A stretch of 64,000 nt of DNA from Escarpia spicata (lineage: Eukaryota; Annelida; Polychaeta; Sabellida; Siboglinidae), in assembly GCA_963995525.1 (NCBI GenBank), contig OZ023217.1, positions 21,310,273 through 21,374,272 on the forward strand, written 5' to 3'. Shown here piece by piece: positions 33,716-44,666 of this stretch; the stretch's first letter is position 1; every line of letters starts with the position of its first letter. The translations under genes were made by a program, and so were the position numbers. The notes beneath the pieces were generated by a model that made no database searches, was not told the DNA's origin, and was given only the letters and a program-made list of their open reading frames with translations.

Positions 33716-35025
33716 TTGAAACTAGTACTACAAGTTTTGAATCTGTATCTTGAATAATAATACTTGTTTTCTTGACACATGGCCCTAGTGTTGAAAGTTG
33801 AAACCCACAATTATGTAAAACTGGAACTGTAATGGAATATTTTGTATGTAATAATTTTTGTATCACAATATTTGATCATAATGATGACCCATATCATCAA
33901 TAAACGTGTTACTTATTGATGTACTATATGTGCACAGGACTGACACAGACCCAAATTGTAATACAGTTAGATTGAAAACCGGTGTGTGAATTTGACTAAT
34001 GCATTGGCACAGTCTGCCATGTAGTCTTATTTATTTGTGAATTGTTTCTCCATATGAATAAACTGTTGATATATTTCATGTTGGCTTCAGTATTACAAAT
34101 CGAATTATGAATAGGGACATGCAAGACACTACAGATCACATTGTTGTTGCCAAAAATGGGATAAGAAGGCACCGAATAATTCATTCTTCCTTTTGGTCAA
34201 TCTAATCTTACTTATCCATGGTTTTTATTTTCACTGTACACTCACCTGTATAGTGCAATGTCCATAGCTTAAATTGTCATAAACCCCATTCACTTCTAGA
34301 TACAGTGCAGGCTGGTATAACACGTCTGTTGCCTTTTCCAAGTCTCTCCCTTGACCACAACGTGAAGTGACGATAGGCGGCTAATCGAATCAATCGATAT
34401 TTTCTGAAAGTTCATTTATTTGCATTAGTTGATAATAAACAACCGATATCTTCTAATTATTGTTATACTGGCAAAACTGTGTTTTATCAATATCACATCA
34501 TGAATTCAGTGAATTAGTTCATTTGTTTGTGAAGGGCTGTAATAATTATGATTGTAAGACTACATTTCATGATGTGGTCTTGATAACACACACACATAAT
34601 ATACATAACATTTTTATTATATTAAAAACTCCACTTAAATATTTTTGTATCAATAATACATTGCACAATGTCCTGATTATGCATCTATTAATGCATGGTA
34701 GTGTGCAATTTGTCTACATTTTTATATAAATTAAGCAAGTTGCTTGAACACTTTTAAATAGGGAATTAAACAAGTGTATAAAAAGGATGCACACATCCTG
34801 TCAAGAATAAAAGTAAGTTTATTAAGAAAATGATCAAAAATTGTTTGATGAAAATCATAGACATAGTATTTTATGAAGATTGAGAGAATCTGAACATTTG
34901 AGGTGGGAACAAGTATAATTACTCTATTTAAGTTTGAAAAAGTTATTGCTAGAATAATTATTTGATACCTGTTGAACTACGTAGTACTTACCTACTAGCT
35001 ATTGGTCGAATCAACGAGTCTGCAC
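33716..35025. other. Interior of Kolobok-like element, no feature recognised
   Basis: AT-rich without coding remnant on either strand. Confidence 0.4.
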
Positions 35026-35027
35026 GC

Positions 35028-35330
35028 AAATCATACAATGACAACAGACCGACTTCCAAGTTCCAACACCGCCCTGTTGGTGCAAACCGTTTCGAAGTCG
35101 TCACTCATAATCGGTAATGACACTAAATCTAATGCAGGCATCTGCAAGGTCTGTCATACGGTGCTGTACGGCAGCTATATCCCTACAGCACAGCAACTCG
35201 ATGTGCGTCGACATTGTCATTGGGACGCAGTGTCCACACAAACACCATGCGACATTATTAAGTCGCGTAACGTCTTCGTCGTCGATAGACCAACTGTCAC
35301 TGTCCGACTCCCACAACTGAACCTGACCCG
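35028..35330 (-). pseudogene. P2X7-receptor C-terminal-like zinc-binding domain, broken
   Basis: The minus strand encodes an acidic lead ESDSDSWSIDDED, then NNVAWCLCGHCVPM, ELLCCRDIAAV and FSVITDY. After a frameshift at the TGA near 35100 comes DDFETVCTNRAVLELG. The WC.CG.C and LCC pattern with ITD..F...C is that of the cytosolic ballast domain of P2X7 receptors, which also occurs alone in many invertebrate proteins. It lies inside the Kolobok-like element on the strand opposite its transposase. The domain is short and frameshifted, so it is called a pseudogene, although an intron at the break cannot be excluded. Confidence 0.65.
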
Positions 35331-36034
35331 GGGCCGGACATTATCGGACCGTGGATCGCACACTGTCACTGGGTGAAACCCGTATGGCACAGGCCCTTTG
35401 TGTGTATCAACCGTAATTTCCGAGTGACAAGTCGAACTAGAGTCTTCATCTGTCGTATCGATTTTCTCCCCAAGTGATACGGAAGTTTAAAAAATCACTT
35501 TTAATAACTCGTCTCTACCAAAATTCTTCGACATCTTTGTCAACAAAATAAAAATAGTCCCGGTATGCGCGCGCATCTAATATTCTGAACTTTGCTTTGA
35601 AAACCCCGCCCCCTTCTGGCAGCTAAAATCTTCGTTCGGGAAGTGCGACTTTAACAACGATTTCATTGGTTATAAATCGTTGCCATTTAATTTCACCTTT
35701 TTATTTCGAACGCGTATACAAGTTATTTGTTGACCTATAGAACGCCTATCGTGTATAATAGGGCACCATATCTTTGTTTTTGTACAGAAATGTCTACTAA
35801 TGAAGTAAACCGAAAAAAACCGAAATTTAACATTGATTAGATAGGAGTGAATCAAACCACTCGCTTGGAACAAAGATGGCGATACGCAGTGCTCTATGGC
35901 GACGATTTAGGCATCGAACAAAATCGTTTTTTTAGTTTGTCTTATAAATGAGTACGTTTCTGTTAACATTAATGTATACTTATATAGTATATATTTATAT
36001 ATGTAGCATGAAACAGCTGCATTTCATTTCCCCT

Positions 36035-36668
36035 TTAAGCTAAAGGCCCATGGCATAGGAAATGGTATAATAAACTGGATAGAAAAATGGCTGAATGACA
36101 GAAGACAACGTGTAGTAGTTGATGGGGAGGCTTCAAACTGGAAATCGGTATTGAGTGGGGTACCACAGGGATCAGTACTAGGACCTATATTATTCTTAAT
36201 ATATATCAACGATTTGGACGATGATATAACAAGCAAGGTGTTGAAATTTGCGGATGATACAAAAGTGTTTAGAAGGATTAAAAGTGATGGAGACAGACAG
36301 CATTTACAAGATGATCTTGATAGGTTGATCAAATGGTCTGAAAAGTGGCAAATGCTGTTCAATTTTGGGAAATGTAAATGCCTCCACACAGGTCATGGGA
36401 ATGAAGAGGTAAAATATAAAATGGGGGGTACTGTTCTAAGTACTACTGTAAAAGAAAAGGACTTAGGGTTAACCATTAGTGCTGATATGAAGGTTTCAGA
36501 GCAGTGCGGAATTGCAGCGTCAAAGGGAAATCAAATCCTTGGATTAATTAGGCGAAATATAGCGTATAAGAAAAAAGAATTAATAGTACCGCTGTACAAA
36601 ACAATAGTGAGGCCTCATTTAGAATATTGTATACAAGCATGGAGGCCATATCGCAAGAAGGACATATA
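36035..36668 (+). mobile_element. CR1-like LINE, 3' segment
   Basis: Continues the frame broken at 29007: HGIGNGIINWIEKWLNDRRQ, SGVPQGSVLGPILFLIYIND, VLKFADDTKVFRRI (FADD catalytic motif), KCKCLHTGHGNEE, KDLGLTISADMKVSEQCG and RPHLEYCIQAWRPYRKKDI. The region after RT and the 3' UTR are missing. Apart from the insertion and truncations the frame is intact, so the copy was young when interrupted. Confidence 0.92.
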
Positions 36669-36679
36669 AAGAATATCAA

Positions 36680-36772
36680 TGGTTTGGTGTCAGGATTGAA
36701 CCGGCGTCGCCCGATTATAAAATAAATGAAAAGAATCCAACGCGTCTACCAACTGAGTTAGTGGCACAAACG
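36680..36772 (-). mobile_element. tRNA-like sequence, probable SINE head
   Basis: On minus: GTGCCACTAACTCAGTTGG, TAGACGCGTTGGATTCTTTT and, further on, GCCGGTTCAATCCTGACACC. The A- and B-box positions are tRNA-like, but the arms do not pair well and the middle is expanded, so a tRNA-derived element is favoured over a functional tRNA. Confidence 0.5.
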
Positions 36773-36789
36773 AAAATTCACTGACTGAT

Positions 36790-37140
36790 TTAAGTTGACA
36801 TGATAAATTGTACAACTCCTCCTTCATATATCGATATTCTAGTGATATTATTGGTGTAGATTATTTCCCGTTGGCTGCATTCGATATCATTATTCTGAAA
36901 ACGAGCCCAAGCTCGATGAAACCTAGTCGACTTGTAAGCCCATTCGCATTCATTGTTTTGAATAAAATTGGATTCATGTGGAACCATAAGATAACTGCTT
37001 GTTCCTCTAGACTAGTGTTTGTATTACATCGGAATATTGCACAATAACTCATGCTGACGCTCGTTTCAACCCAAAAGCTATCCTTTTAAACATGCTCTGA
37101 AAGCATGGAAAGGGTCGGCCTGATGCGAGTGTGGGTCATA
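36790..37140 (-). repeat. Dispersed repeat X, copy 2
   Basis: Inverted partner of 27940-28105, longer inward. The minus strand carries MSYCAIFRCNTNTSLEEQAV and a second overlapping frame. The two-cysteine start hints at a THAP-like first exon, but the later zinc ligands are not in place. Confidence 0.6.
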
Positions 37141-37421
37141 GGTGACGTCACGAAACCACGTGATCGCCTAGCTCATGAATTTTTTTTTTTCGCGGGAATC
37201 GCTATACAGACGGGTTTTAAATCGAATTTATGCTACAAATGTATTTTTCTGTATGTTTTAATGTTCTCAAATGTTACATACAATGTTAAACTTTGTGTAC
37301 ACATGGAAAACGGATTTTAGCTAATGCCTTGTTTTTATTTCCTTTAATGGTGCATTTCCCTGCTATTTATCAGAAGAAAACTAGTTTTATATAATGCCAC
37401 GAAATGCACATTGCATCTAGA
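37141..37421. other. No feature recognised
   Basis: Includes CGTGACGTCACGAAACCACG-like sequence near 37131-37160 with a CRE-type TGACGTCA core, part of or next to repeat X. A T run follows. Confidence 0.35.
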
Positions 37422-37429
37422 TATAACAA

Positions 37430-37751
37430 TATACCTGCCAACTTTTGTATTGTTGAAATCCAGGCGATTCATTAGCGGTTCTGGACGCTTCCCGTGGCGT
37501 TCTCTCTGATCTTGACATCGAAAGACGGGTGATGGGGTACTGTTGAAAATTGTTCGCCGCCGCGCCGCCGTAACTTCAGCTTTTCAGTTTCTCCGCTGTT
37601 TCGGCTCGACTCATAACATCGGAAGACGGATGGGGGGGGGGTGCTGTTGTTGTTTCAGCGAAAACCCGGAGATTTGTTTGTATTCCGGGAGACCGAGAGA
37701 TATATCAACAATCCGGGAGATTCTCGGATTTCACGGGAGAGTTGGCAGGTA
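37430..37751. mobile_element. hAT-type MITE, 322 bp, with 8-bp target duplication
   Basis: The left end TATACCTGCCAACTTTTG and right end GAGAGTTGGCAGGTA are inverted copies over about 12 bp (ACCTGCCAACT). The direct repeat TATAACAA flanks both sides (37422-37429, 37752-37759), matching the 8-bp duplications of hAT elements. The inner right end has CCGGGAGATTCTCGG, a motif common in such MITEs. No transposase. Confidence 0.8.
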
Positions 37752-37759
37752 TATAACAA

Positions 37760-39540
37760 GGTGTAGCAAATTTACCAGACTCCCTAAAAAAATCTGTGGG
37801 CTTTTCCGCCAAAATAAATCTTGCAAAATAAATTGCCTTTACTTCCAAAATTTTTCTTTAATAATTTTATTATATATGTATAGTGATAATATAAATTATT
37901 ATATTATAATTTGTATTTTCCTATTTTTTATAACAAGAAAACTAGTGTTCTTTTAGGGCGGCCAACGCAGCCCCGACCGCCCACAGAAAACCCAAACGAC
38001 GGTATGAATATGCCAGCTTATATATTGTGTTCTCGCATTCCTGAGTCACACTTGCAACAACTGTTATAATACAATAGCGTGCATCGTGCGGACGTAACTA
38101 CAATTTTTTAATCTATTGTCCCCCTACATATTCAATGGCAGTTTTATTTCAATGTTATTCCATTGCCCAGGTGTACAAGCACTAAAATGGTTTTTAAATG
38201 AAAAAATCCAAGTAGCAGAGTCTATTGTTCTCAACACGGTGATGTAAATAACCGTTGTTGCTTTAATATTTTGATGAGTGGCTTCCTACAAGCAGCTGAA
38301 AATAGGTTATTGTGGCTAGTTATATGGTAACCTAGAACTTTTCATCTTGCAAACCCTAAATGTGCAAGTGTTTTAAAAGGAGTGATATACAAAAACACGA
38401 AAATAAATTCACAAGAATAAATGCAAACTTGTGTTCTATTCTACAGTCAACTAACGTCGCCATCTTGAACCGCATGACACCCTCCCAAACTGGACGAGCA
38501 ATCCGTGCTATACCGGATTGATGCGTGCGCAGTACCGCCGGGTCAAACAAATGCTAAATAAGCAGACCGGGTGCACCGCGTGCTACAGCGGTCTGTCCAA
38601 TTGAGTGCAGCAATTGAGACTAAATTGCGAAACCATCCAGGCAGGACTGTGTCGGTTTATCCAGGTCGAAAGTGGATAAACCAGAGCGACGGACTTTCGC
38701 GGAGCGCCTCGACTATACATATCGCCAAGTATTCCTTATTTTGTTCGTATCTTCAAAAGTTAAAGTCTCATCGCAGGGAGACTTCTACCGTTAGTGAATA
38801 ATGGCGTATTGTCCGCGTTAAAAGAACCTGCTCTCCCTTAATATGCAACGACCCACCGGCACATGACGTCGCTCATGCTCGTTGCAAGGCGTGCCGTTTC
38901 TAGGTCACGACGTCTCGTGTATGTGTGTAGCGAGCTAGCCAAGGGTGCTAACGTTACTGGCGGCTAGCGTCTTCTTTTCCCAAAGCGTTTAGCAGTAGCT
39001 ACCCGTAATAATATAATATTATTTAGAGGGGTACCATTAAACAGTGGCTTCAAACTAGTAATAATTACTTTTTTTGTTTATTTTATACATAAATTGTCAT
39101 GTCATCCTGAATATCGTGTTTTGCTAAAACTCAAATAAAGTTAAGACATGCCAATTTAATAACATAACATATGTTGTATTGTCTATATATAGTATTATAA
39201 TCATCCATTTGTCCACATTTATATTTATTTAAATGTCCTTTTTCAAAATTACTATGTTGCTTGTACATTTTAAAATATTAACAGTATATCTCAATTTATG
39301 TTAAACCTAGCTCAAAGAAATCTGGCACACATATTACCTGTATAATATTATCTATGTATATTGAATGTTATGCAGATTGACACAAAATAAAAAGTCATGT
39401 AAAGCTAAATATTGTGTTTTGTTCTACAGATGCTTGCCCAAGCCAATATTATAATGCATAAATATACGTATACACTGTGTACATAATATACTATATGTAA
39501 GTAGTATGATATTAAACTACGAGCTGTACACTGCTACTAT
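37760..39540. other. No gene recognised
   Basis: AT-rich with a GC-richer patch at about 38560-38980. No exon, tRNA or transposon end could be supported. Confidence 0.4.
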
Positions 39541-39775
39541 GTCTTGTTAACTATTTAATTAAGTTGCAAGTCACAAGTGCCTTTTTAATCATTGCTTCCC
39601 GCGCTCTATGTGTCCTTTACTAAAATGGCTTTTGAAAATCTGGGCAAAATAATGTTAAATATGGGTCATGTTAACTATTTAGTCACGCGTCACACGTGCC
39701 TTTTTAGCTATTGGGGTGCCCTTTTTAGAAATGGCACCCTGCCCTTTTGAGAGCCTGGGCAGAACACTGTCTGAT
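39541..39775. repeat. 127-bp spaced duplication at the gypsy 5' break
   Basis: GTTAACTATTTA, GTCAC.AGTGCCTTTTTA and CCTTTTGA.A.CCTGGGCA recur with about 127-bp spacing. The second copy abuts the point where the gypsy gag remnant starts. Confidence 0.6.
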
Positions 39776-40179
39776 CCGGTCGTTCGAGCTGTTCGTGGGA
39801 GCGTCGGGTGTAACTGACGACACGCAGAAGAGGCAGCTACTGTTACATTGTGCAGGCACGGATGTGCATGACGTATTCTACGCCCTGCACGATACCGGGC
39901 TACTTCACACCACGTAAGAACATTTCCTATAACCAGTATATGTTCAGGAAAAACAATAAAGGCGAGGACGAAAGTGTGGCGCAGTTCGTCACACGAAGTC
40001 GACAGCTTGCGGTTCTCTGCGAGTTTGGCGGTCAAGTTGAAGATTTCATTCGGGATCAAGTCATCTACAACTGTCGGTCGAAAAGTTTGAGAACGAAACT
40101 GTTAGCAGAACATGACTTGAAGCTAGAACGTGTACTTGATCTGGCATCTGCCATGGAGGCAGCCACAGACATACAATGA
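39775..40179 (+). pseudogene. Gag remnant
   Basis: Fragments include FELFVGASGVTDDTQKRQLL, HCAGTDVHDVFYALHDTG, YMFRKNNKGEDESVAQFVTR and FIRDQVIYNCRSKSLRTKLL. This is the capsid-like gag region of K02A2.6-type gypsy elements. It ends at TGA 40177-40179. A frameshift lies near 39915, and the zinc-knuckle region normally between gag and protease is missing. Confidence 0.8.
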
Positions 40180-40255
40180 AGTACGTGAGAGATGAAAACA
40201 ATGACAGTGGGTCTGACAGAGACTTCAGAATGAATAGTTTTGTACGCATTCTTTA

Positions 40256-40678
40256 CGTAACGTCCCGGTAACCATGTCGATAGATTCGGGCTCAACATGC
40301 AACATCATAAACACCGAATCCAAGGAGAAACTCCTCGAGCAAGGTATGACACTGCGTTCATTCAAACGCAAGATACACCCTTACAGTTCGCCACCGATTA
40401 TAGTCAATCCGTCGGTCAAAACCACCATCACTACGGAGGAGGGTAGCGATATAGAAGCTTATTTCTTGGTGCTTGAGGGGACTGCCACTCCGCTACTCGG
40501 CAAAGCGACTGCGGAATCGCTAGGTCTGCTGAAAGTGGGAGTGTGTCACGTGATCGGATCGGACGATTACAGCGATGAAGTAGTCAAGCGGTTCCCGAAA
40601 CTGTGGAACGGTAGTGACTGTCTAAAGGGCGTGCAAGTGAAGTTGCACATCGACAGCGCTGTCCCTCAGGTTGGTTAG
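40256..40678 (+). pseudogene. Aspartic protease remnant
   Basis: Carries the active-site motif IDSGSTCNII and a downstream PLLGKATAESLGLLKVG, the order found in retropepsins of gypsy polyproteins. The frame is open for 134 codons to a TAG at 40676-40678. Confidence 0.8.
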
Positions 40679-40679
40679 A

Positions 40680-41300
40680 AGCACAGTCGGGTGCCATTTC
40701 ATCGGCGGGGGAAAGTCGCGAGGGAGATCGAGAAGTTGGAAACAGCTGACATCATCGAAAAAGTATCTGGCCCGACAGAGTGGGTATCCAGAATCGTGAC
40801 GCCCAGATCAGGCTTTGCGTAGACATACGGGATGCAAACAGGGCCATTTTTCGGACGAGACACATGACTCCAACTTTGGATGACCTCACCGCAGTGTTCA
40901 ACGGCGCGACAGCAAGATTGACCTCCGTTCCTGATACCGGCAGTTGGTACTATATCGGTCATCATATAACCACGTACGTGGGCTTATACAGATACAAGCG
41001 ACTGTCCTTCGGAATCAATGGGTGTCGGGTGTCATCATCATCAGTGACGACATCGCAGTCTTTGATGTCGACCAGCGTTCTCACGTCAAAGCATTGGATG
41101 ATGTATAACGCAAGCTCCAGGAGGTTGGGCTGACAGCCAACTTGGAGAAATGTAATGTCTTCGGGCTGATCTTCTGGGGTGAGGGCATCTCACCTGACCC
41201 AAAGAAGGTGGCCGACCTTCACAAGGCTGCAGAACCGAAGAATGCGTCGGAAGTTCGTTCGTTCTTGGGCATGACGCAATAAAGTGCCAGGTTCATCAGG
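40680..41300 (+). pseudogene. Reverse transcriptase remnant
   Basis: Fragments: IEKLETADIIEKVSGPTEWV, AQIRLCVDIRDANRAI (first catalytic Asp), LYRYKRLSFGIN, VIIISDDIAVFDVD (degenerate YxDD), KLQEVGLTANLEKCNVFG and EVRSFLGMTQ. Stops at 40676-40678, within the thumb near 41107 and at 41279. The palm between RLSFGIN and SDD is shortened. Confidence 0.85.
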
Positions 41301-41399
41301 AAGTTTGCGACCATTACTGAACCCTTGCGAGCGCTTACAATGCAGGAAAACGGATGACAATGGGCACTGTAGGAAATCAAGGCCTTCAACGCAGTCAAA

Positions 41400-41830
41400 G
41401 CAGGCCTTGCAGAATCGGCGACAACCGCTTACTTCGATGAAAAGAAGGCGATCGAGATTGTGGTTGATGCCAGTCCAGTTGGGTTGATAGCACTCATCGA
41501 TCAGGAGAAGCGAATTGTAGCGTATGGGAGCAGAGCATTGTCTGACGTGGAGACACGCTACAGTCAGATGGAGCGTGAAGCTCTGACAGTGGTATGGGCC
41601 TGTGAACACTTCGACAAGTTACTCAACGGAGCGCCTCAATGTATAGTCACCAGTGACCACAAGCCACTGGAAACCATTTGGCAGAGGCCTAGACCACCAC
41701 TTCGGATCGAGCGTTGGGAACTTCATCAAATATCAGCCTGGTGCAGACAGCGCATGTCACGGCATCCGGCAGGACAGTGCATCCTGCGCAACCGTGAGCA
41801 ACATATGGCAGAGCACTATATGTGAACTCG
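41400..41830 (+). pseudogene. RNase H remnant
   Basis: Contains AIEIVVDASPVGLIALIDQ, YGSRALSDVETRYSQMEREA and IVTSDHKPLETIW. The Asp, Glu and Asp positions of gypsy RNase H are present. The frame breaks in the connection to integrase around 41740. Confidence 0.85.
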
Positions 41831-42025
41831 CTGGCTTCTGCAGCCATACAGCTTGCTTTGACAATCAAGGAAGTGAAGTGTGAAACAGCCAGTGACAGCA
41901 CACTCCAGTCTGTCATCAATCTGGTTCGGTCCAACAAGTGGCATGACACTACTCAGCACAGGGTACATCGTAGCTCTCTCTCTCTAGCTACAGCAGAGTG
42001 AGAGACACACTAATAGTAAGTAAAC

Positions 42026-43024
42026 GTGAGTGGGAATTTGCTGATGCGAGACTACATTGTAGAAGTCCCGAGCACCCTTCGACACCGCGTGCTTGAGCTT
42101 GCGCATGAAGGGCACCAGGGTATATGTAAGACAAATGCCTTGCTTCGTACCAACGTGTGGTTCCCAGGTGTGGACGCTGCAGCGGGGGAAGTAGTGAAAT
42201 GTTGTATTCCTTGCCAGGCGATTACCGCTGGTCGAGCGACCGTGCCGCTCTCCATGTCGCCGCTATCCAGAGGACCATGGCTAGAAGTCAGTATCGATTT
42301 CTGTGGGCCCACGGGATAGTATCTGCTCGTCATGGTTGACGTATTCTCACGATATCCAATCGTAGAGATGGTGAGAAGTACTTCCGCAGAGACAGTGATC
42401 CCGGTGGTGGACAAAGTGTTCAATCTGTCCAGTTTCCCGGAAGTGGTGAAGACAGACAACGGACCTCCGTTTAACGGACACGTGTAGACATCTTTTCTGC
42501 GAGAGCGTGGGGTCCGCCATCGCACGATAACCCCTCTCTGGCCACAGGCCAACTCGCAGGCAGAGTCTTTCTACAAGCCAACGATGAAAACTCTGAAGGC
42601 CGCTAGCATCAAGGGGCTAGCATGACGCACTGAGTTGCAAAGAATGCCACTGTCGCAGTATATCGCAGTACGCCACATGCGAAGGCAACCTTCACACCAC
42701 ACAGGCTAATGTTTCGCCGAGATACGCGTACGAAGTTGCCAGAAGTTGTACAGGAACCGAAATTTGACGATGAAGTGGTGAGAGAGAATGACAGAGCGGC
42801 CAAAAGTAACACCCAAGCTTAATCTGACAGGAAAAGCACGAGCTACAGCGTCACCGATCGACACTGGTGATGTAGTGCTCGTAAGATAGCGCAAGACAGG
42901 GAAACTATCTACACCGTTTCATCCCAGGCCTTTGGTCGTCACCAGCCGAAAGGGCTCCATTGTGACGGCAGGTCGTCAAGATGGGTCTCTCGTAACGCGG
43001 AACACGTCCATGTTTCACGCACTA
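42026..43024 (+). pseudogene. Integrase remnant
   Basis: The zinc-binding part is LRHRVLELAHEGHQGICKTN with KCCIPCQ. The catalytic triad can be followed in VSIDFCGP, VKTDNGPPF and QAESFYKP across a stop at 42317-42319 and others near 42487 and 42625. C-terminal sequence continues to about 43210 (VPPEPPSPGQDSEK, a proline-rich tail). Inactive. Confidence 0.85.
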
Positions 43025-43279
43025 CTATATGAAGTACCAGAAGCCGGTGATTGAGGACGATAATACAGAGGAAGAAACATATATGGCCGTACCCCCAGAG
43101 CCACCATCTCCGGGGCAAGACAGTGAAAAGGTGACGCCGCCCTTGGTGTCCGAAGGACCACGAAGATCGGCACTTACCCAGAAACCGACCCAGCGGTTGC
43201 TGGAACAAGTGTGAGGCGACACGTGTGACTGCTCCTAGTTCGTCCTTCGTACACATGTCTTGTTGTGGTGAGGGATGTA

Positions 43280-44664
43280 TAGTCATTTGCAAAAGTTTAA
43301 GACCAAGCACGATTTTTAAGCATTTTATGTTATGGCATCAGATTGCATCAAATAATGTCTGGATTGCATCATCCTATTTGGGCCTTGAAGCAATACGCCT
43401 AGTCAGTACTTCCAGGTCATTTGTCTGCTGCTGTCAGTATCGATTAGGTGTTTTTTAATTTTGTCTTCATCCCTAAAATGGGCAAAAAATTGTCTTTAAC
43501 AGAAGTTTTAAGGGCACAAATAGTGACTCTACATGGAGAAGGATATACGGAAAGAGACAATAGTGCTAAATTACGTTATTCCAAGACAGCCGTGCACAAC
43601 GCCATCGTCAAATTCAATACTGATGGCACTTTTCGTGACAGTAAAAGGAGTGGTCGTCCACGGAAAACTACGCTCAGGGATGACCATGCATTGAGACGCA
43701 TCGTGATGCGCTCGCCAATGAGCTCATGCAAGAAAATTTGGGCTGCTTTACGCTTAAGAGGTACGGAAATATGTCTCAGTACTGTTTCGAGACGACTCAG
43801 CAAGGAATTTGGGCTCAAGTCCCGCAAGCCGGCCCGGAAGCTACGCCTGACACCTGTGATGAAAAAAAGAGACTGGACTTTGCCAGACGACATCGCCACT
43901 GGACTCTCGCGCAGTGGAAGAAAGTGTTGTTCTCAGATGAATCGACCATGCAACAGTTTATACCTCGCAAGAGGCACGTTAGGCGGCCAGTAGGTAAGCG
44001 ATTTGATGAAAAATATTCAGCAGCCACAATGAAATACCCGCCAAGTCAGATGATTTGAGGTGCCATGTCATGTTTTGGCCCTTCTGGTCTGTATTTTATT
44101 TCACCTAACACCATTATGAATGGACCTAGGTACGTGGAGTTGCTGAAGGAGAAGCTGAAACTGCATATGGACATCCACAAATGTACGATTTTCATGCAAG
44201 ATGACGCTCCTTGTCACCGATCCAAGGTAGCCACTGATTTCCTCAAGAAGAACAAAATCTCCGTGCTGGAATGGCCTGGGAACAGCCCAGATCTAAATCC
44301 CATTGAGAACCTGTGGACTATAATGAAGGATAAGGTGGCAGACAAACAACCATCAAGCGCTCAAAACTTGAAACAAGCTAGCAAGGACGTTTGGGTCATC
44401 GAAATCACCCAGGAGTACTGCGAATATCTGGTTTCTAGGATGTCACATCGCATCCAGGCGGTCATTGACAGCAAAGGAGGCCACACTAAATACTGAAAAG
44501 TAGAGACACTGACACTTTTGGACGACATAAAGTTTCATATTATGTTGTACTACGTTTATCTGAAGAAATAAACTGATATAATGTTATGTGAAGGCCAAAA
44601 AATCACAGTTTTTTTAAATTTCTTTAAAAAATCGTGCCTGGTCTTAACCTTTTGCAAATGACTG
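43280..44664 (+). mobile_element. Tc1-type DNA transposon, 1,385 bp, near-complete
   Basis: Inverted ends: TAGTCATTTGCAAAAGTTTA, then AGACCAAGCACGATTTTT on the left, and their reverse complement on the right ending GCAAATGACTG, with about three mismatches in 37 bp. TA flanks both sides (43278-43279 and 44665-44666). It is inserted at the start of the gypsy 3' LTR. Size and a single transposase gene are typical of Tc1. Confidence 0.95.
43478..44496 (+). pseudogene. Tc1 transposase, two inactivating lesions
   Basis: Starts MGKKLSLTEVLRAQIVTLHG with paired helix-turn-helix DNA-binding domains and a GRPRKT AT-hook-like stretch. The catalytic domain has VLFSDES, IFMQDDAPCHRSKVATDF and NSPDLNPIENLW. 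The second Asp and the Glu are separated by 34 residues (DD34E). A one-base gain in an A run near 43860-43867 shifts the frame, and a TGA at 44056-44058 replaces the Trp usual at that place. Otherwise open to the stop at 44496, about 340 codons as usual for the family. Confidence 0.93.
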
Positions 44665-44666
44665 TA

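Larger units (their letters stand above)
29008..36034 (+). mobile_element. Kolobok-like DNA transposon, 7,027 bp, inserted in the LINE
   Basis: The element starts AGGGGAAATGAAACG after TTAA (29004-29007) and ends CATTTCATTTCCCCT before TTAA (36035-36038). The first 13 bp are perfect terminal inverted repeats, and TTAA is the target duplication. Removing the element and one TTAA restores the LINE reading frame (LLLK followed by LKAHGIGNG). TTAA targets are known for piggyBac and Kolobok. The AGGGG terminus and the internal transposase remnant favour Kolobok. The interior contains a broken transposase (plus), a P2X7-C-like domain (minus) and a LINE/SINE-type tail at 33640-33715. Confidence 0.75.

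Noticed and set aside
35002..35376. 124-codon frame on plus
   Set aside because: Shadow of the minus-strand P2X7-C-like domain, which has the recognisable cysteine pattern.
29008..36034. piggyBac identity for the TTAA element
   Set aside because: piggyBac ends usually start with C-rich triplets and encode a different transposase; the AGGGG ends and interior favour Kolobok, though not proven.
36680..36772. Functional tRNA gene
   Set aside because: Boxes are present, but acceptor and anticodon arms pair poorly and the middle is expanded, so a SINE head is more likely.
36790..37052. THAP domain in repeat X
   Set aside because: The first two cysteines fit, but the downstream Cys and His ligands and the conserved Trp/Pro positions are not found in frame.
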